From NCBI RefSeq assembly GCF_008298015.1, contig NZ_VTPX01000001.1, forward strand, positions 310,001 to 374,000: a DNA stretch of 64,000 nt. The letters are read 5' to 3'. Source of the DNA: Salinicola corii (GTDB lineage Bacteria > Pseudomonadota > Gammaproteobacteria > Pseudomonadales > Halomonadaceae). Position 1 is the stretch's first letter. Each line of letters starts with the position of its first letter. The notes beneath the pieces are model-generated. The model was not told the origin of the DNA. It made no database searches and worked only from the letters and a program-made list of their open reading frames with translations. A program made the position numbers and the translations under genes. Below are positions 26,807 through 37,202 of this stretch, in pieces.

Positions 26807-27643
26807 TCAGTGTGTCGGCCCGCCCCATGCCTCGAGATGATTGCGGCGGGCGCGTGACTTCTCCTCGTCGCTCACACCCCAGTCCCCGCCGTAGATCGCC
26901 TCCTCCCACGCGCCGTAGGCGGGATTGGGCAGCATGATGTAGCGGCTGCCGAAAGCGTCGGCCTGGGCGTTGACGGCGGCACGCCGCGCCGCGGCACTTT
27001 CGCGGTCGAATCCCTGGGAGAAATCGCCTAGGTTGTCGCCCATCAGCAGCACGATCCAGTGCGACTGCGCGACGCGCAAGCGCCTGGCCGTCTTGTCGCT
27101 CGAGTCGGTACGCGGCAGGAAGTGCTCGCCGTCGGCATCGGGGAAGCCGACCTGGCGCAGGTTGCGCAGCGTCGCCTCCGTTTCATTGTCGCGGCGGTTG
27201 GTGACATAGAAGATCTCCACGCCCCGCGATGCGGCGTAATCGAGAAATGGCTTCGCCCCCGGCATCGGTGCCGCGCTGGCCTTCTCCACCCACTGGTGCC
27301 AGCTGTCGCTGGCGTAGTTCTCGTCGCTGGCGATCAGCCACGCCTCGTAGGGGCTGTTGTCGAGTACCGTCTCGTCGACATCGACGATGATCGCCGGTGG
27401 GCGCTGGGTCTGACTGTCGGGCGCGGCGAGCGCGCGGTCCAGGTTCATGCGGGCCAGGTTGAAGGCCTGATGGCTGAGCGCGGCGTACTCGCCGGATGAC
27501 TGCATCCAGACCGTTGCCATCACCAGTTCGTCGGCGAGGGAGGCGCGCGGGGCTGGCGGTTGCGCCGGCTGCTGGGCGCAGGCGGCGAGACCGCCGGTCA
27601 GCGCCAGCGAGAGGAGTATCGGGGGCAGCGAGGAGCGGGGCAT
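26807..27643 (-). CDS. Acid phosphatase lipoprotein, class C (e(P4)-like), HAD superfamily
   Basis: A 278-residue outer-membrane-type lipoprotein phosphatase, related to e(P4), a 5'-nucleotidase that also releases nicotinamide riboside. A lipobox (LTGGLAAC) ends a signal peptide at Cys 21. The HAD motif I is IIVDVDETVLDN, motif II is IFYVTNRRDNE, motif III Lys is in DSSDKTARR and motif IV is LLMGDNLGDF. Starts at 27643 after AAGGAAA. Convergent with dprA, divergent from tsaC. Confidence 0.9.
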   Translation of the reverse strand: MPRSSLPPILLSLALTGGLAACAQQPAQPPAPRASLADELVMATVWMQSSGEYAALSHQAFNLARMNLDRALAAPDSQTQRPPAIIVDVDETVLDNSPYEAWLIASDENYASDSWHQWVEKASAAPMPGAKPFLDYAASRGVEIFYVTNRRDNETEATLRNLRQVGFPDADGEHFLPRTDSSDKTARRLRVAQSHWIVLLMGDNLGDFSQGFDRESAAARRAAVNAQADAFGSRYIMLPNPAYGAWEEAIYGGDWGVSDEEKSRARRNHLEAWGGPTH

Positions 27644-27823
27644 GGGCGTTTCCTTGATTGTCCTGTTCGGTTGATGAATATCCGATCCCTCAATATGGCC
27701 GCCGCCGCGCGCCTTCGCCACCTCGAGCGCGCCTGGGGTGCGACGTTGGAGCACGGCCCGGCGGCTTGTCGGCGTGTTAGAATTCGGCCCATGTTCAGCG
27801 GCTCTGTCTGCGTAAACTAGAAG

Positions 27824-27924
27824 CCCAGGTTTTCGTGGAAGGAAGGCCCAGGTGTTGGTGGAAGAGAGACCCAGGTTTTCCCAGAAGAGAGATCCAGGTT
27901 TTCCCAGATAGAGAGACCCAGATG
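27824..27924 (+). repeat. Tandem 23-bp repeat running into the tsaC start codon
   Basis: Four copies occur at 27824, 27847, 27870 and 27893 (the last with one extra base), followed by a fifth cut after CCCAG. The unit is CCCAGGTTTTCCCAG then GAAGAGAGA-like purines; the middle varies, ends are constant. In the fifth copy ATG replaces GTT and is the tsaC start. Each purine run resembles a ribosome-binding site at start-codon distance. Length 23 is not a multiple of three. Confidence 0.9.
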
Positions 27925-28473
27925 CGTCAAGATTTCTCGGCGGCCGTCTCTTCCCTGCGGCAGGGAGGGATCATCGCCTATCCGACCGAAGGGGTGTGGG
28001 GGCTCGGCTGCGACCCGGACGACGAACGGGCGTTGGCGTCGCTGATCGCGCTCAAGGGGCGCGCCAGCGAAAAGGGCCTGATCCTGATCGCCGGCGACAT
28101 CCGGCAGCTCTCGGACTGGCTCGAGGGCATCGACGAACGAGCCCGGCAACGCCTCCTCGAGACCTGGCCGGGACCTCACACCTGGCTGATACCCGACAAT
28201 GGCCGGGCCAGACCGCTGCTGAGAGGGAGTCATCCCACGCTGGCGGTTCGTGTCAGTGACCATCCGCTGGTGCAGGGGCTGTGCGCCGCCTGGGGGGGAC
28301 CCGTGGTGTCGACCTCGGCCAATCGTGCGGGCGAAGCGCCGGCGATGAGCGCCGACGAAGTGCGCCGGACATTCGGCGATGCGCTGGGTGCGATCGTCGA
28401 TGGACCGCTCGGTGGACGCGACCGGCCAAGCACCATCCGTGACTTGATGACCGGCCGGCTACTGCGCGCCTGA
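27922..28473 (+). CDS. tsaC: Threonylcarbamoyl-AMP synthase
   Basis: A 183-residue TsaC/YrdC that makes threonylcarbamoyl-AMP from threonine, bicarbonate and ATP for tRNA t6A37 modification. The central basic cleft (IIAYPTEGVWGLGCDP, LKGRASEKGLILIAGD) and STSANRAGEAP motif are intact and the length is that of E. coli TsaC. The ATG at 27922 lies in a degenerate copy of a tandem repeat; the nearest purine run is AGAGAGA, not a strong ribosome-binding site. Followed 78 bases on by hemF, then aroE, a conserved order. Confidence 0.93.
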   Translation: MRQDFSAAVSSLRQGGIIAYPTEGVWGLGCDPDDERALASLIALKGRASEKGLILIAGDIRQLSDWLEGIDERARQRLLETWPGPHTWLIPDNGRARPLLRGSHPTLAVRVSDHPLVQGLCAAWGGPVVSTSANRAGEAPAMSADEVRRTFGDALGAIVDGPLGGRDRPSTIRDLMTGRLLRA

Positions 28474-30293
<1,820 letters not shown>

Positions 30294-30375
30294 CTTGGGG
30301 TTTTGGCGAGGCAACGAATTCGAGCAGGATCAGCTTACCACTGGCCGAGTCTCAACGATCCTTTGGCTCATGAAT

Positions 30376-30407
30376 GCGAGGGGCAAGCCCCTCGCGCTCC
30401 CCTTTTT
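30376..30407 (+). terminator. Likely terminator downstream of aroE
   Basis: GCGAGGGG and CCCCTCGC form an 8-bp stem around CAAG; seven bases on there is TTTTT. It lies 83 bases past the aroE stop. The 317-base gap 30294-30610 also holds a dyad at 30488; I see no gene in it. Confidence 0.6.
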
Positions 30408-30487
30408 GACGCCCCAGACGACGAAACCCTGAACGCCAATCCCCCGTGCGCGGGTCGGCGCGAAAGGGCATCCCTGCCCAACGCGCC

Positions 30488-30511
30488 TCTTGCGTCATCC
30501 ATGACGCAAGA
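30488..30511. promoter_or_regulatory. Perfect 11-bp dyad in the aroE/M48 gap
   Basis: TCTTGCGTCAT and ATGACGCAAGA flank a two-base centre. No T tract is adjacent, so it looks more like a protein-binding palindrome than a terminator. It is downstream of both aroE (plus) and the M48 gene (minus), which converge. Confidence 0.4.
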
Positions 30512-30610
30512 CCCGGCACGGGTGACTGTCGTCCAGCGTCGTCTGGAAGGCGTCATTGGGTGGAAACCCCGAGCGTATTGGCTCTTACCGGGAAACCGAA
30601 CGCGAGAGGA

Positions 30611-31417
30611 TCAAACCTTGCAGTTGGGCCGCTTGCCGTTGGCCCTGGCTTGCTCGTAGCGTGGCTGGGCCTCGCTGAGGCGATTGTGCAGGCTTTCCAT
30701 CCGCTGGGAGTTGCTGGGGTGGGTGGACATCCAGGCCGGCGGCTCGCCCTGGCTGTTGGCCGCCATGTTCTGCCACAGCTGGATGCTGGCGCTGGGATCG
30801 AATCCGGCGTCGGCCATCAGGTCCAGCCCCACCAGGTCGGCTTCCGATTCCTGCTTGCGAGAGAATGGCAGAATGACGCCGTATTGCGCCCCCGCACCCA
30901 GCAGCCCCATGACCTGCTCGCCACCCGCGCCTTGTAGACCCGCCACCGTCTGCAGCACGGAGAGCCCGCTCTGAGTCGCTGCCTGTGTGGAAACGCGCTC
31001 GTTGGCGTGGTGGGCCAGCACGTGACCGACCTCGTGGCCGATGACCGCGGCCAACTGATCCTGGTTGGTGGCGACGTCGAGCAGCCCCGTGTTGACACCG
31101 ATATACCCACCCGGCAGCGCGAAGGCGTTGGCGGTGTCGTCCTTGAACAGCTTGACTTCCCAATCGGAGATACCGGCGCTGGCGGGGACCTCGGAGGTAA
31201 TCGCCTTAGCCACGCACTGCACGTAGTTGGCCTGGGCGCCGTTGACCGTGGGCAACTCCTGTTCGTACTGGGCGAAGCTCTGCTGGCCCATCTGCGCCAG
31301 CTCTTCGTCGGAATAAAAGGCCAACTGGTTGCGGCCCATTGGCGAGGTGCTACAGGCGCTCAGCAGGGCTGCAAGGCCGAGGGCGCCAATCAGCCGGGGG
31401 GAGGGTCTTCCTGACAT
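30611..31417 (-). CDS. M48 family zinc metalloprotease lipoprotein
   Basis: A 268-residue periplasmic or outer-membrane metalloprotease related to LoiP/YcaL/BepA's catalytic part. A lipoprotein signal ends at Cys 22 (LAALLSACSTS). The zinc site is VIGHEVGHVLAHHANER with the third ligand Glu in QESEADLVGLDLMADAG. There is no TPR domain, unlike BepA. Start at 31417 follows GGAG. It probably degrades or folds outer-membrane proteins. Confidence 0.9.
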   Translation of the reverse strand: MSGRPSPRLIGALGLAALLSACSTSPMGRNQLAFYSDEELAQMGQQSFAQYEQELPTVNGAQANYVQCVAKAITSEVPASAGISDWEVKLFKDDTANAFALPGGYIGVNTGLLDVATNQDQLAAVIGHEVGHVLAHHANERVSTQAATQSGLSVLQTVAGLQGAGGEQVMGLLGAGAQYGVILPFSRKQESEADLVGLDLMADAGFDPSASIQLWQNMAANSQGEPPAWMSTHPSNSQRMESLHNRLSEAQPRYEQARANGKRPNCKV

Positions 31418-31493
31418 GAGGGTCTCCGAAACGCTTTGGTCATGTGTTGTTGGGGATGTCGATTGGCCCAAGATACCCGGCCTGACGGGACGG

Positions 31494-32111
31494 TCAACTC
31501 GATGGGGCGGGCTGGACGCTGTCGACCGGCTCGCCGATATCCAGCGCCAGAGTCGGTGCCGTGACGATGCCGTCGAGGGCGGCTGGTAGCATGGGCATCA
31601 ACGTGAGTCGACTTCCCGCTGGCAGTTCGCCCTCGCGGCTCAATCGACGGGCGAGCGACAGCAGGGACGAAACCCGCTCGGCTTTGGAGGAGAGGGCATC
31701 GATCCCGTTCGGCTCCAGCGCGACGGGCAAGGTCACGGTCGTCGTCGCGCCGCCTTGCAGTGCAATGGGGTCGGTGACTTCGCCGGCGGTGGGTTCCGCG
31801 CCCGGCACCTGGAGCTGCCAGCCGAAGCCCTGAAGCGTGACCGACGGCGTTCCCGCCGGCAGCGCCATCGCCAGCGGCAGATCGACGTTCACCGGCAGAC
31901 CGGCCAACGCCAGCCCCGAGCTCAGCAGCGAGAGCTCGTCGATCCCTTCCAGGCCGGGTGAGAAGTGATAGTTGCCGATGCGGACGTTCTCCACGCCCAT
32001 CGACGACAGCGCGATTCGCCCCAGCATGAAACCGACCTGAGGAAGCGCCAGGCAGCCACCGAGGGAGGCCGCCAGCAGCGGTACGGCGAGAAAACGGAAG
32101 CGGAACGCCAT
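31494..32111 (-). CDS. Lipoprotein, unknown function
   Basis: A 205-residue predicted lipoprotein: signal peptide with lipobox ASLGGC (Cys near residue 20) then a soluble domain of alternating hydrophobic strands (IRIGNYHFSPGLEGIDELSLLSSGLALAGL resembles a repeat-rich beta sandwich such as in LEA/DUF1439-like lipoproteins). I cannot name the family. ATG at 32111 with AAGGAG 6 bases before is preferred. Transcribed ahead of the M48 gene, 76 bases apart, so perhaps one unit. Confidence 0.7.
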   Translation of the reverse strand: MAFRFRFLAVPLLAASLGGCLALPQVGFMLGRIALSSMGVENVRIGNYHFSPGLEGIDELSLLSSGLALAGLPVNVDLPLAMALPAGTPSVTLQGFGWQLQVPGAEPTAGEVTDPIALQGGATTTVTLPVALEPNGIDALSSKAERVSSLLSLARRLSREGELPAGSRLTLMPMLPAALDGIVTAPTLALDIGEPVDSVQPAPSS

Positions 32112-32360
32112 CGTCACTCCTTGGAATGCGGTGTGGGAGAAACGGGGAGGAGTGGCGGTGTCGCGACCTCACCCCATGGCCGATGACTCGGGCCGACCGA
32201 ACGGGATGCGACTGGACCCGCGGATTCAGCCGGCACAAGATACTCTGTTTCCGGCAACCTGCAATCCTCCGGGGAGATCGATTTTCGTCGGTATTTCCCC
32301 CCGGTCGTGAAGCCTCTTGCCGGAATCGTCTGGCCCAGTTCGTTTCAAGGAGAATCGAGG

Positions 32361-33233
32361 ATGGATGGTGATTTGGCGCTACGTTTGAGCCGCTTGCTGG
32401 ATCGTGTCGAGGGGTGGCTGCCCGAGCAGCCGCCAGCGGTCGACTGGGGGCGTGATGTCGCGGCCTTGTGGCAGTCCCACCCGCTTGGCGGGCAATTGGT
32501 CGCGGTATCCCCCCGGGATGGCGTCCGGCTGGACGATCTGATCGGGGTCGAGCGCCAGAAGCGCGCCCTGCTGGATAACACCCGCGCGTTCCTGAAGGGC
32601 TACCCCGCCAACCACGCCTTGCTGTGGGGCGCCCGCGGCAGCGGTAAATCGTCGATGGTGCGGGCCCTGCTCAACACGCTGGCCAACGAGGGGCTGCGGT
32701 TGATCCAGGTCGACCGTCACGACCTGGTCGCGCTGCCGATCCTGGTGCAGCGTCTGCGCGACCGCTCGGAGCGGTTCGTCGTCTACTGCGACGATCTGTC
32801 GTTCGAGGGCAGCGACGATGCCTACAAGGCGTTGAAGAGCGTTCTCGACGGCACCCTGACCGGGCCACCTGACAATGTGCTGCTCTACGCCACGTCGAAT
32901 CGTCGCCATCTGTTGCCGGAGTCCATGGCCGACAATCAACAGACTCACCTGGTCGATGGCGAGCTGCACCATGGCGACGCCGTGGAGGAAAAGATCTCGC
33001 TGTCGGATCGGTTCGGCCTGTGGCTGGCGTTTCATCCGTTCGACCAGCAATCCTACCTCGAGACCTGCCGCCATTGGGTCGCGCACCTGGGAGGAGACGA
33101 TGCCTGGAGCGAGGCGGCCCGCGCCGAGGCGGTACGCTACGCGACACTGCGAGGCGTTCGCAGCGGTCGTGCCGCATGGCAATTCGCCTGTCAGTGGATC
33201 GGTTCGCAATCTATCCAAAGGTTGGCGGAATAG
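32361..33233 (+). CDS. DUF815 AAA-like ATPase
   Basis: A 290-residue ATP-binding protein of the DUF815 family. Walker A is WGARGSGKSSM near residue 103, Walker B-like RFVVYCDDLSFEG near 150, and sensor-1 ATSNRRHLLPES near 190. Members are widespread and uncharacterised; the fold is AAA+-like. AAGGAG precedes the ATG at 32361. Divergent from the lipoprotein gene. Confidence 0.88.
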   Translation: MDGDLALRLSRLLDRVEGWLPEQPPAVDWGRDVAALWQSHPLGGQLVAVSPRDGVRLDDLIGVERQKRALLDNTRAFLKGYPANHALLWGARGSGKSSMVRALLNTLANEGLRLIQVDRHDLVALPILVQRLRDRSERFVVYCDDLSFEGSDDAYKALKSVLDGTLTGPPDNVLLYATSNRRHLLPESMADNQQTHLVDGELHHGDAVEEKISLSDRFGLWLAFHPFDQQSYLETCRHWVAHLGGDDAWSEAARAEAVRYATLRGVRSGRAAWQFACQWIGSQSIQRLAE

Positions 33234-33305
33234 TCGAATGAGTTACCCTCATGAAAAAGCATGAGCCGTGACGTGCTTGCGAACCGTTCATGAGGGGGGC
33301 AGCGG

Positions 33306-33512
33306 GTGAAGGTCTCGCGCATACCGGCATGGTTGATTGTGCTGGGCAGCTTCCTGCTGACGCTGTTCTTCGGCTGGATGCTGTTGCAGGCGTTGCTCAG
33401 CGATCGCGCAGCCTTTGCCCTGGACCTGGATTTTCAGCCCTGGGAGCAGGGGATCGCCATCAACGCCTCTCGCGCGGGACTCGAGCGTCGTCCAACTGCT
33501 TATGGCGAATGA
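33306..33512 (+). CDS. Small membrane protein, 68 residues
   Basis: A short protein beginning with GTG behind AGGGGGG. Residues 7-30 (PAWLIVLGSFLLTLFFGWML) form one clear transmembrane helix, followed by an acidic/aromatic periplasmic or cytoplasmic tail. Its stop overlaps the ATG of the next small ORF (ATGA). Either a separate coupled gene or the first part of one gene broken by a frameshift in 33470-33510. No family recognised. Confidence 0.5.
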   Translation: MKVSRIPAWLIVLGSFLLTLFFGWMLLQALLSDRAAFALDLDFQPWEQGIAINASRAGLERRPTAYGE

Positions 33513-33766
33513 TCGGCAGTCCCCAGAAATTGATCGATGGCTGGTTGTCACGACACCAGGTACCGATCGTTCGCGAGTGGGGGAGCCGGTCCGTGGTGCA
33601 GGGAAACGACGGCCGTGGCTACCTGTTGGCATTGGTCCCGCTGAGCCGAGCCGCCAACCATGCGATGTACGAGGCCAGGCAGGGGGAAGAAAGCAGACTC
33701 GAGTCGCCGCTCTCCTCGTTTGGCGGGTCAGCGGCGGTTCTTCCTCGCCTCGCGAGTTCTGCTTAG
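33509..33766 (+). CDS. Small ORF coupled to the membrane protein gene
   Basis: An 85-codon ORF overlapping the previous stop by ATGA and running 39 bases into the 3' end of der on the other strand. The middle ([24 protein letters not shown]) has normal amino-acid balance and G/C-ending codons, supporting coding. If 33306-33766 is one gene with a frameshift, a one-base change near 33500 joins them. Function unknown. Confidence 0.35.
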   Translation: MIGSPQKLIDGWLSRHQVPIVREWGSRSVVQGNDGRGYLLALVPLSRAANHAMYEARQGEESRLESPLSSFGGSAAVLPRLASSA

Positions 33767-35131
33767 TTGGCGCTCGCGCGCCTTTTCCCGGTCGCTGGCG
33801 CCGGCCTGGTTGTCGTAGGGGTTGTTGCCCGAACGGAATTCGAATCGAATCGGGGTGCCCCGGACTTTCAGCACCTTGCGGAAGGTATTGGTGAGATAGC
33901 GCCTGTAGGCCTCCGGCAACGACGAGGTCTGGTTACCGTGGACGACGATGATCGGCGGGTTGCTGCCGCCCTGGTGCGCCATGCGCAGCTTGATCCGACG
34001 TCCATTGATCATTGGTGGCTGGTGCTCGCTGACCGCATCCTGCAGGATCGAGGTCAGCCGGTTGGTCGACCAGTGGCTGTTGGCGCTATCGAACGCCTTG
34101 TCCACCGACTTGTAGAGGTCGCCGACGCCGGTACCGTGCAAGGCCGAGATGAAGTGCAGTTCGGCGTAGTCGGCAAATCCGAGCCGACGCTTGATGTCCG
34201 AGCGCATCTTCTCCCGCGCTTCCCCTTCCAGGCCATCCCACTTGTTGACTGCCAGCACCAGCGCGCGTCCGCTGCTGAGCACGTAGTCGAGCAGGTGCAT
34301 GTCCTGCTCCACCAGGCCGGTGCGGGCGTCCAGCACCATGATCGCGACGTGGCACTCCTTGATCGCCTCCAGGGTCTTGATGATCGAGAACTTTTCGGCG
34401 ATCAGGCTGACGTTCTTGCGCCGCCGCACACCCGCGGTATCGACCAGCACATAGGGCTTGCCACGCCGCTCGAAGGGCACTTCGATGGCGTCGCGGGTGG
34501 TACCGGCCTCGTCGAACACCACCACGCGCTCTTCGCCCAGCATGCGGTTGACCAGCGTCGACTTGCCGACGTTGGGTCGACCGATGACGCCGATGTGAAT
34601 GCCGGGGTGATGGCCAGCCGGGCCGGCGTTCGGATCGCGCTCGGGGAAGGGCTCCAGCACCTCGTCGATCAGCGTGGTGACGTTGCGACCGTGGGAGGCG
34701 GCGATCGGGCGCGGATCACCCAGGCCGAGTGCCCAGAAGTCGGCCATCGCGGTGTGCTCCTCGAGGCCGTCGGTCTTGTTCACCACCAGCCAGGTCTTCT
34801 TCTGGTTGACGCGCAGGTGGTTGGCGATCGCCTGGTCGGCTGGCATCAGCCCGGCGCGCCCGTCGACCATGAACAGCACGATGTCGGCCTCGTCGATGGC
34901 GGTCAGCGACTGCTCCGCCATGGCCGCGTCGATACCCTGCTCGTCGCCGCTGATGCCGCCGGTGTCGATCACGGTGTAGGTCTTGTCGCCGAGCTGGCCG
35001 CTACCGTATTTGCGGTCACGGGTCAGACCGGGGAAGTCGGCCACCAGCGCGTCGCGAGTGCGTGTCAGGCGATTGAAAAGCGTCGACTTGCCGACGTTGG
35101 GTCGGCCAACCAGGGCGATAACGGGGTTCAT
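33728..35131 (-). CDS. der: Ribosome biogenesis GTPase Der (EngA)
   Basis: A 467-residue double GTPase required for 50S subunit assembly. Two G domains: [18 protein letters not shown] with DTGGI and NKTD in the first; [18 protein letters not shown] with DTAGV and NKWD in the second; a KH-like C-terminal domain follows. Start at 35131 (MNPVIALVG) agrees with the family; the frame extends upstream without conservation. Last gene of the bamB-side cluster, 190 bases after bamB. Confidence 0.97.
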   Translation of the reverse strand: MNPVIALVGRPNVGKSTLFNRLTRTRDALVADFPGLTRDRKYGSGQLGDKTYTVIDTGGISGDEQGIDAAMAEQSLTAIDEADIVLFMVDGRAGLMPADQAIANHLRVNQKKTWLVVNKTDGLEEHTAMADFWALGLGDPRPIAASHGRNVTTLIDEVLEPFPERDPNAGPAGHHPGIHIGVIGRPNVGKSTLVNRMLGEERVVVFDEAGTTRDAIEVPFERRGKPYVLVDTAGVRRRKNVSLIAEKFSIIKTLEAIKECHVAIMVLDARTGLVEQDMHLLDYVLSSGRALVLAVNKWDGLEGEAREKMRSDIKRRLGFADYAELHFISALHGTGVGDLYKSVDKAFDSANSHWSTNRLTSILQDAVSEHQPPMINGRRIKLRMAHQGGSNPPIIVVHGNQTSSLPEAYRRYLTNTFRKVLKVRGTPIRFEFRSGNNPYDNQAGASDREKARERQLSRTREARKNRR

Positions 35132-35277
35132 GGCGATTCGCAAAAAGGCGGTGACAAGGTGGACGGCCGGTGGGAGGGGCCGTGAGGAAGCCCGATACGA
35201 CCGCTTGGTAGCCGGGCATTCTAGCATGCGAAAAGCGTGAAGTCCGAACCCGGTCGCTTTCGTTCTTTCCAACGAAC

Positions 35278-35301
35278 TCGGCCCCGCCAGAGCGGGGCCG
35301 A
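35278..35301 (-). terminator. Hairpin downstream of bamB
   Basis: A perfect 10-bp G+C stem around CAGA, 21 bases past the bamB stop. On the minus strand it is followed by AGTTCGTT, a weak T-rich tail. It may end or attenuate the isc-to-bamB transcript ahead of der. Confidence 0.6.
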
Positions 35302-35321
35302 AGCGCTGACGCTGGTGGCGA

Positions 35322-36488
35322 TCAGTTCTGGTCGGAGAGCGTCTTCAGGTCGTAGGCGACCAGGGTGCCATCGTTGCCCAGCGCATAGAGACGGCGATCG
35401 CCGGTGAGCAGGGGAAGTGTCAGGCCGTCGCCACCGACATGCACGCGCCCATTCATCTCGCCGGTCGAGGCATCGATGAGGTGGATGTACCCCTGGTAGT
35501 CGCCCACCGCGATGTTGCCGTCGACGAACGACGGCGCGGTCAGCGAGCGGCCTTCGAGCGTGTCGGAGTCCCACATCACCCGACCGGTGTCGGCATCGAT
35601 CGCGATCACGTGGCTGGCCGCGTTGACCGTGAACAGATAGTTGCCGACGAGCAGCGGCGTCAGGTAGCTGGACTCCTCGTGTTCCCACAGCACCTTGCCG
35701 GAGGTGGCTTCCAGCGCCAGCAGGCGGCCGTTGTAGCTGGTCACGAACAGACGCCCGTCCTGGGTCAGTACCGGCTGGCCGTCGAGGTCGACGAGTTGGT
35801 CGACCTCGGTACGGCCCTTCGGCACGGCGACGCGCATGTCCCACAGCGGCTGACCGCTGCGATTGTCCAGCGTCACCAGGCGACCGTTGGCGAAGCCGGC
35901 GAAGGAGACCGGCTCGATGACGCGGGGAGCGCCAGTGCCGCGCAGCGTCAGTGCCGGCTGCGAGCTGGAGTAGACCCACTGCTCGCCGCCATCCAGCCGA
36001 TTGAGCGCGGTGACAGCGCCGTCAACGCTTTGTACCACCACCAGCTCGCTGTTGACCTGGGGAGCGGCCAGCACTTCGCTGGAGACCCGCGATTTCCAGT
36101 CGACACTACCGTCCTTGCGATCCACGGCCAGCACCTCGCCGTTGCGCGTGCCGATGTAGAGACGGCCACTGTCGGCGCCGATGCCGCTGGAGATGGGCGT
36201 CCCCAACTCGACTTCCCACTGGGTATCGCCGCTTTCGGTATCGATCGCACGCAGATCGCCGGTTTCGTCGACGGCATAGAGGGTCCCGTCGTCGACGGTC
36301 GGCGTGAGCGGATAGCGGGCGCGGCCCAGCCCTTCACCGATGCCCTGGTCCCAGCGCTCGTCGAGGCTGACCTTGGGGGTGAAGTCCTGGAGCTCCTTGG
36401 GTGGGTACTGCGGTTCGACGCTACCGGCACAACCGGCCAGCAGTGTGGCGGTCAGTCCCAGGGGCAGAAGTAGGTGAGTCAGTTTCAT
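35322..36488 (-). CDS. bamB: Outer membrane assembly lipoprotein BamB
   Basis: A 388-residue lipoprotein of the BAM complex, an eight-bladed PQQ-type beta propeller that feeds substrates to BamA. Lipobox LLAGC at Cys 20; repeated blades visible as [39 protein letters not shown] and [20 protein letters not shown]. Its ATG shares one base with the stop of yfgM upstream, indicating coupling. Confidence 0.95.
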   Translation of the reverse strand: MKLTHLLLPLGLTATLLAGCAGSVEPQYPPKELQDFTPKVSLDERWDQGIGEGLGRARYPLTPTVDDGTLYAVDETGDLRAIDTESGDTQWEVELGTPISSGIGADSGRLYIGTRNGEVLAVDRKDGSVDWKSRVSSEVLAAPQVNSELVVVQSVDGAVTALNRLDGGEQWVYSSSQPALTLRGTGAPRVIEPVSFAGFANGRLVTLDNRSGQPLWDMRVAVPKGRTEVDQLVDLDGQPVLTQDGRLFVTSYNGRLLALEATSGKVLWEHEESSYLTPLLVGNYLFTVNAASHVIAIDADTGRVMWDSDTLEGRSLTAPSFVDGNIAVGDYQGYIHLIDASTGEMNGRVHVGGDGLTLPLLTGDRRLYALGNDGTLVAYDLKTLSDQN

Positions 36489-37144
36489 CAGGTGGCGTCC
36501 TCCGCACCGAGATCGTCTAGCTTGAGCTGCAGGCCGTAGATCGTCTGGTCAGCATCCTGGGCCAGACGTTGCGCCTGCCGATAGGCCTTGCGCGCATCGT
36601 CCGGGCGTTCCAGCGCCACGAAGGCGTCGCCGAGGACGTTCTGGCGCTGGGCCTCGAGCGCACCTGGCACGGCTTCCTCGAGTGTCTTCAGCGCCGCGTC
36701 CGGGTCGTCGCTGGCGATCTGAAGACGCGCCAGGTCGATGCGTGCCAGGCTCTTCATGTAGGGGCGATCGCTGCCGCCGGCGACATCGTTGAGCGCCTGA
36801 CGAGCGCGGTCCGTGTCGTCGGCACCGATGGCGATCTTGGCTTCCAACAGGCCGGCCAGGTCGGCGTAGAGCGTACTGCCATGATCGCTCTGCAAGCCAT
36901 CCGCCAGACTGAAGGCCTGCGTGCGGGCGTTGTCGTCGAGCGTGTCGCTGCTGGCGATGGCGATCAACTGCTGATAGGCATTGGACGCCTCGGCGGACTG
37001 CCCTTCCTGATAGCGCTGCCAGGCCTGCCAGCCAAAGACGCCGGCGGCGGCGATGACGATGCCCACCAGCAGGGCGCTTCCGTTGGACTTCCACCACTGT
37101 TTGATCGCGTCCAGTTGCTCTTCTTCGGTCCTAAGCTCCGCCAC
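36488..37144 (-). CDS. yfgM: YfgM family periplasmic chaperone/tetratricopeptide protein
   Basis: A 218-residue inner-membrane protein with one N-terminal helix (GSALLVGIVIAAAGVFGW) and a periplasmic TPR-like domain; in E. coli YfgM works with PpiD at the Sec translocon. I place the start at GTG 37144 (VAELRTEEEQLDAIKQWW), preceded by AAGGAG, matching the family N-terminus; an ATG at 37177 is possible. Lies between hisS and bamB as usual. Confidence 0.9.
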   Translation of the reverse strand: MAELRTEEEQLDAIKQWWKSNGSALLVGIVIAAAGVFGWQAWQRYQEGQSAEASNAYQQLIAIASSDTLDDNARTQAFSLADGLQSDHGSTLYADLAGLLEAKIAIGADDTDRARQALNDVAGGSDRPYMKSLARIDLARLQIASDDPDAALKTLEEAVPGALEAQRQNVLGDAFVALERPDDARKAYRQAQRLAQDADQTIYGLQLKLDDLGAEDAT

Positions 37145-37202
37145 GGGCGGTCTCCTTCTGCGTTCGTCGGCAGTCATGCGGCTGCCGGTACCCGTTCAGG
37201 CT

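Noticed and set aside
27560-27820. Small frame upstream of tsaC
   Set aside because: It is antisense to the acid phosphatase signal peptide and has no ribosome-binding site or family resemblance.
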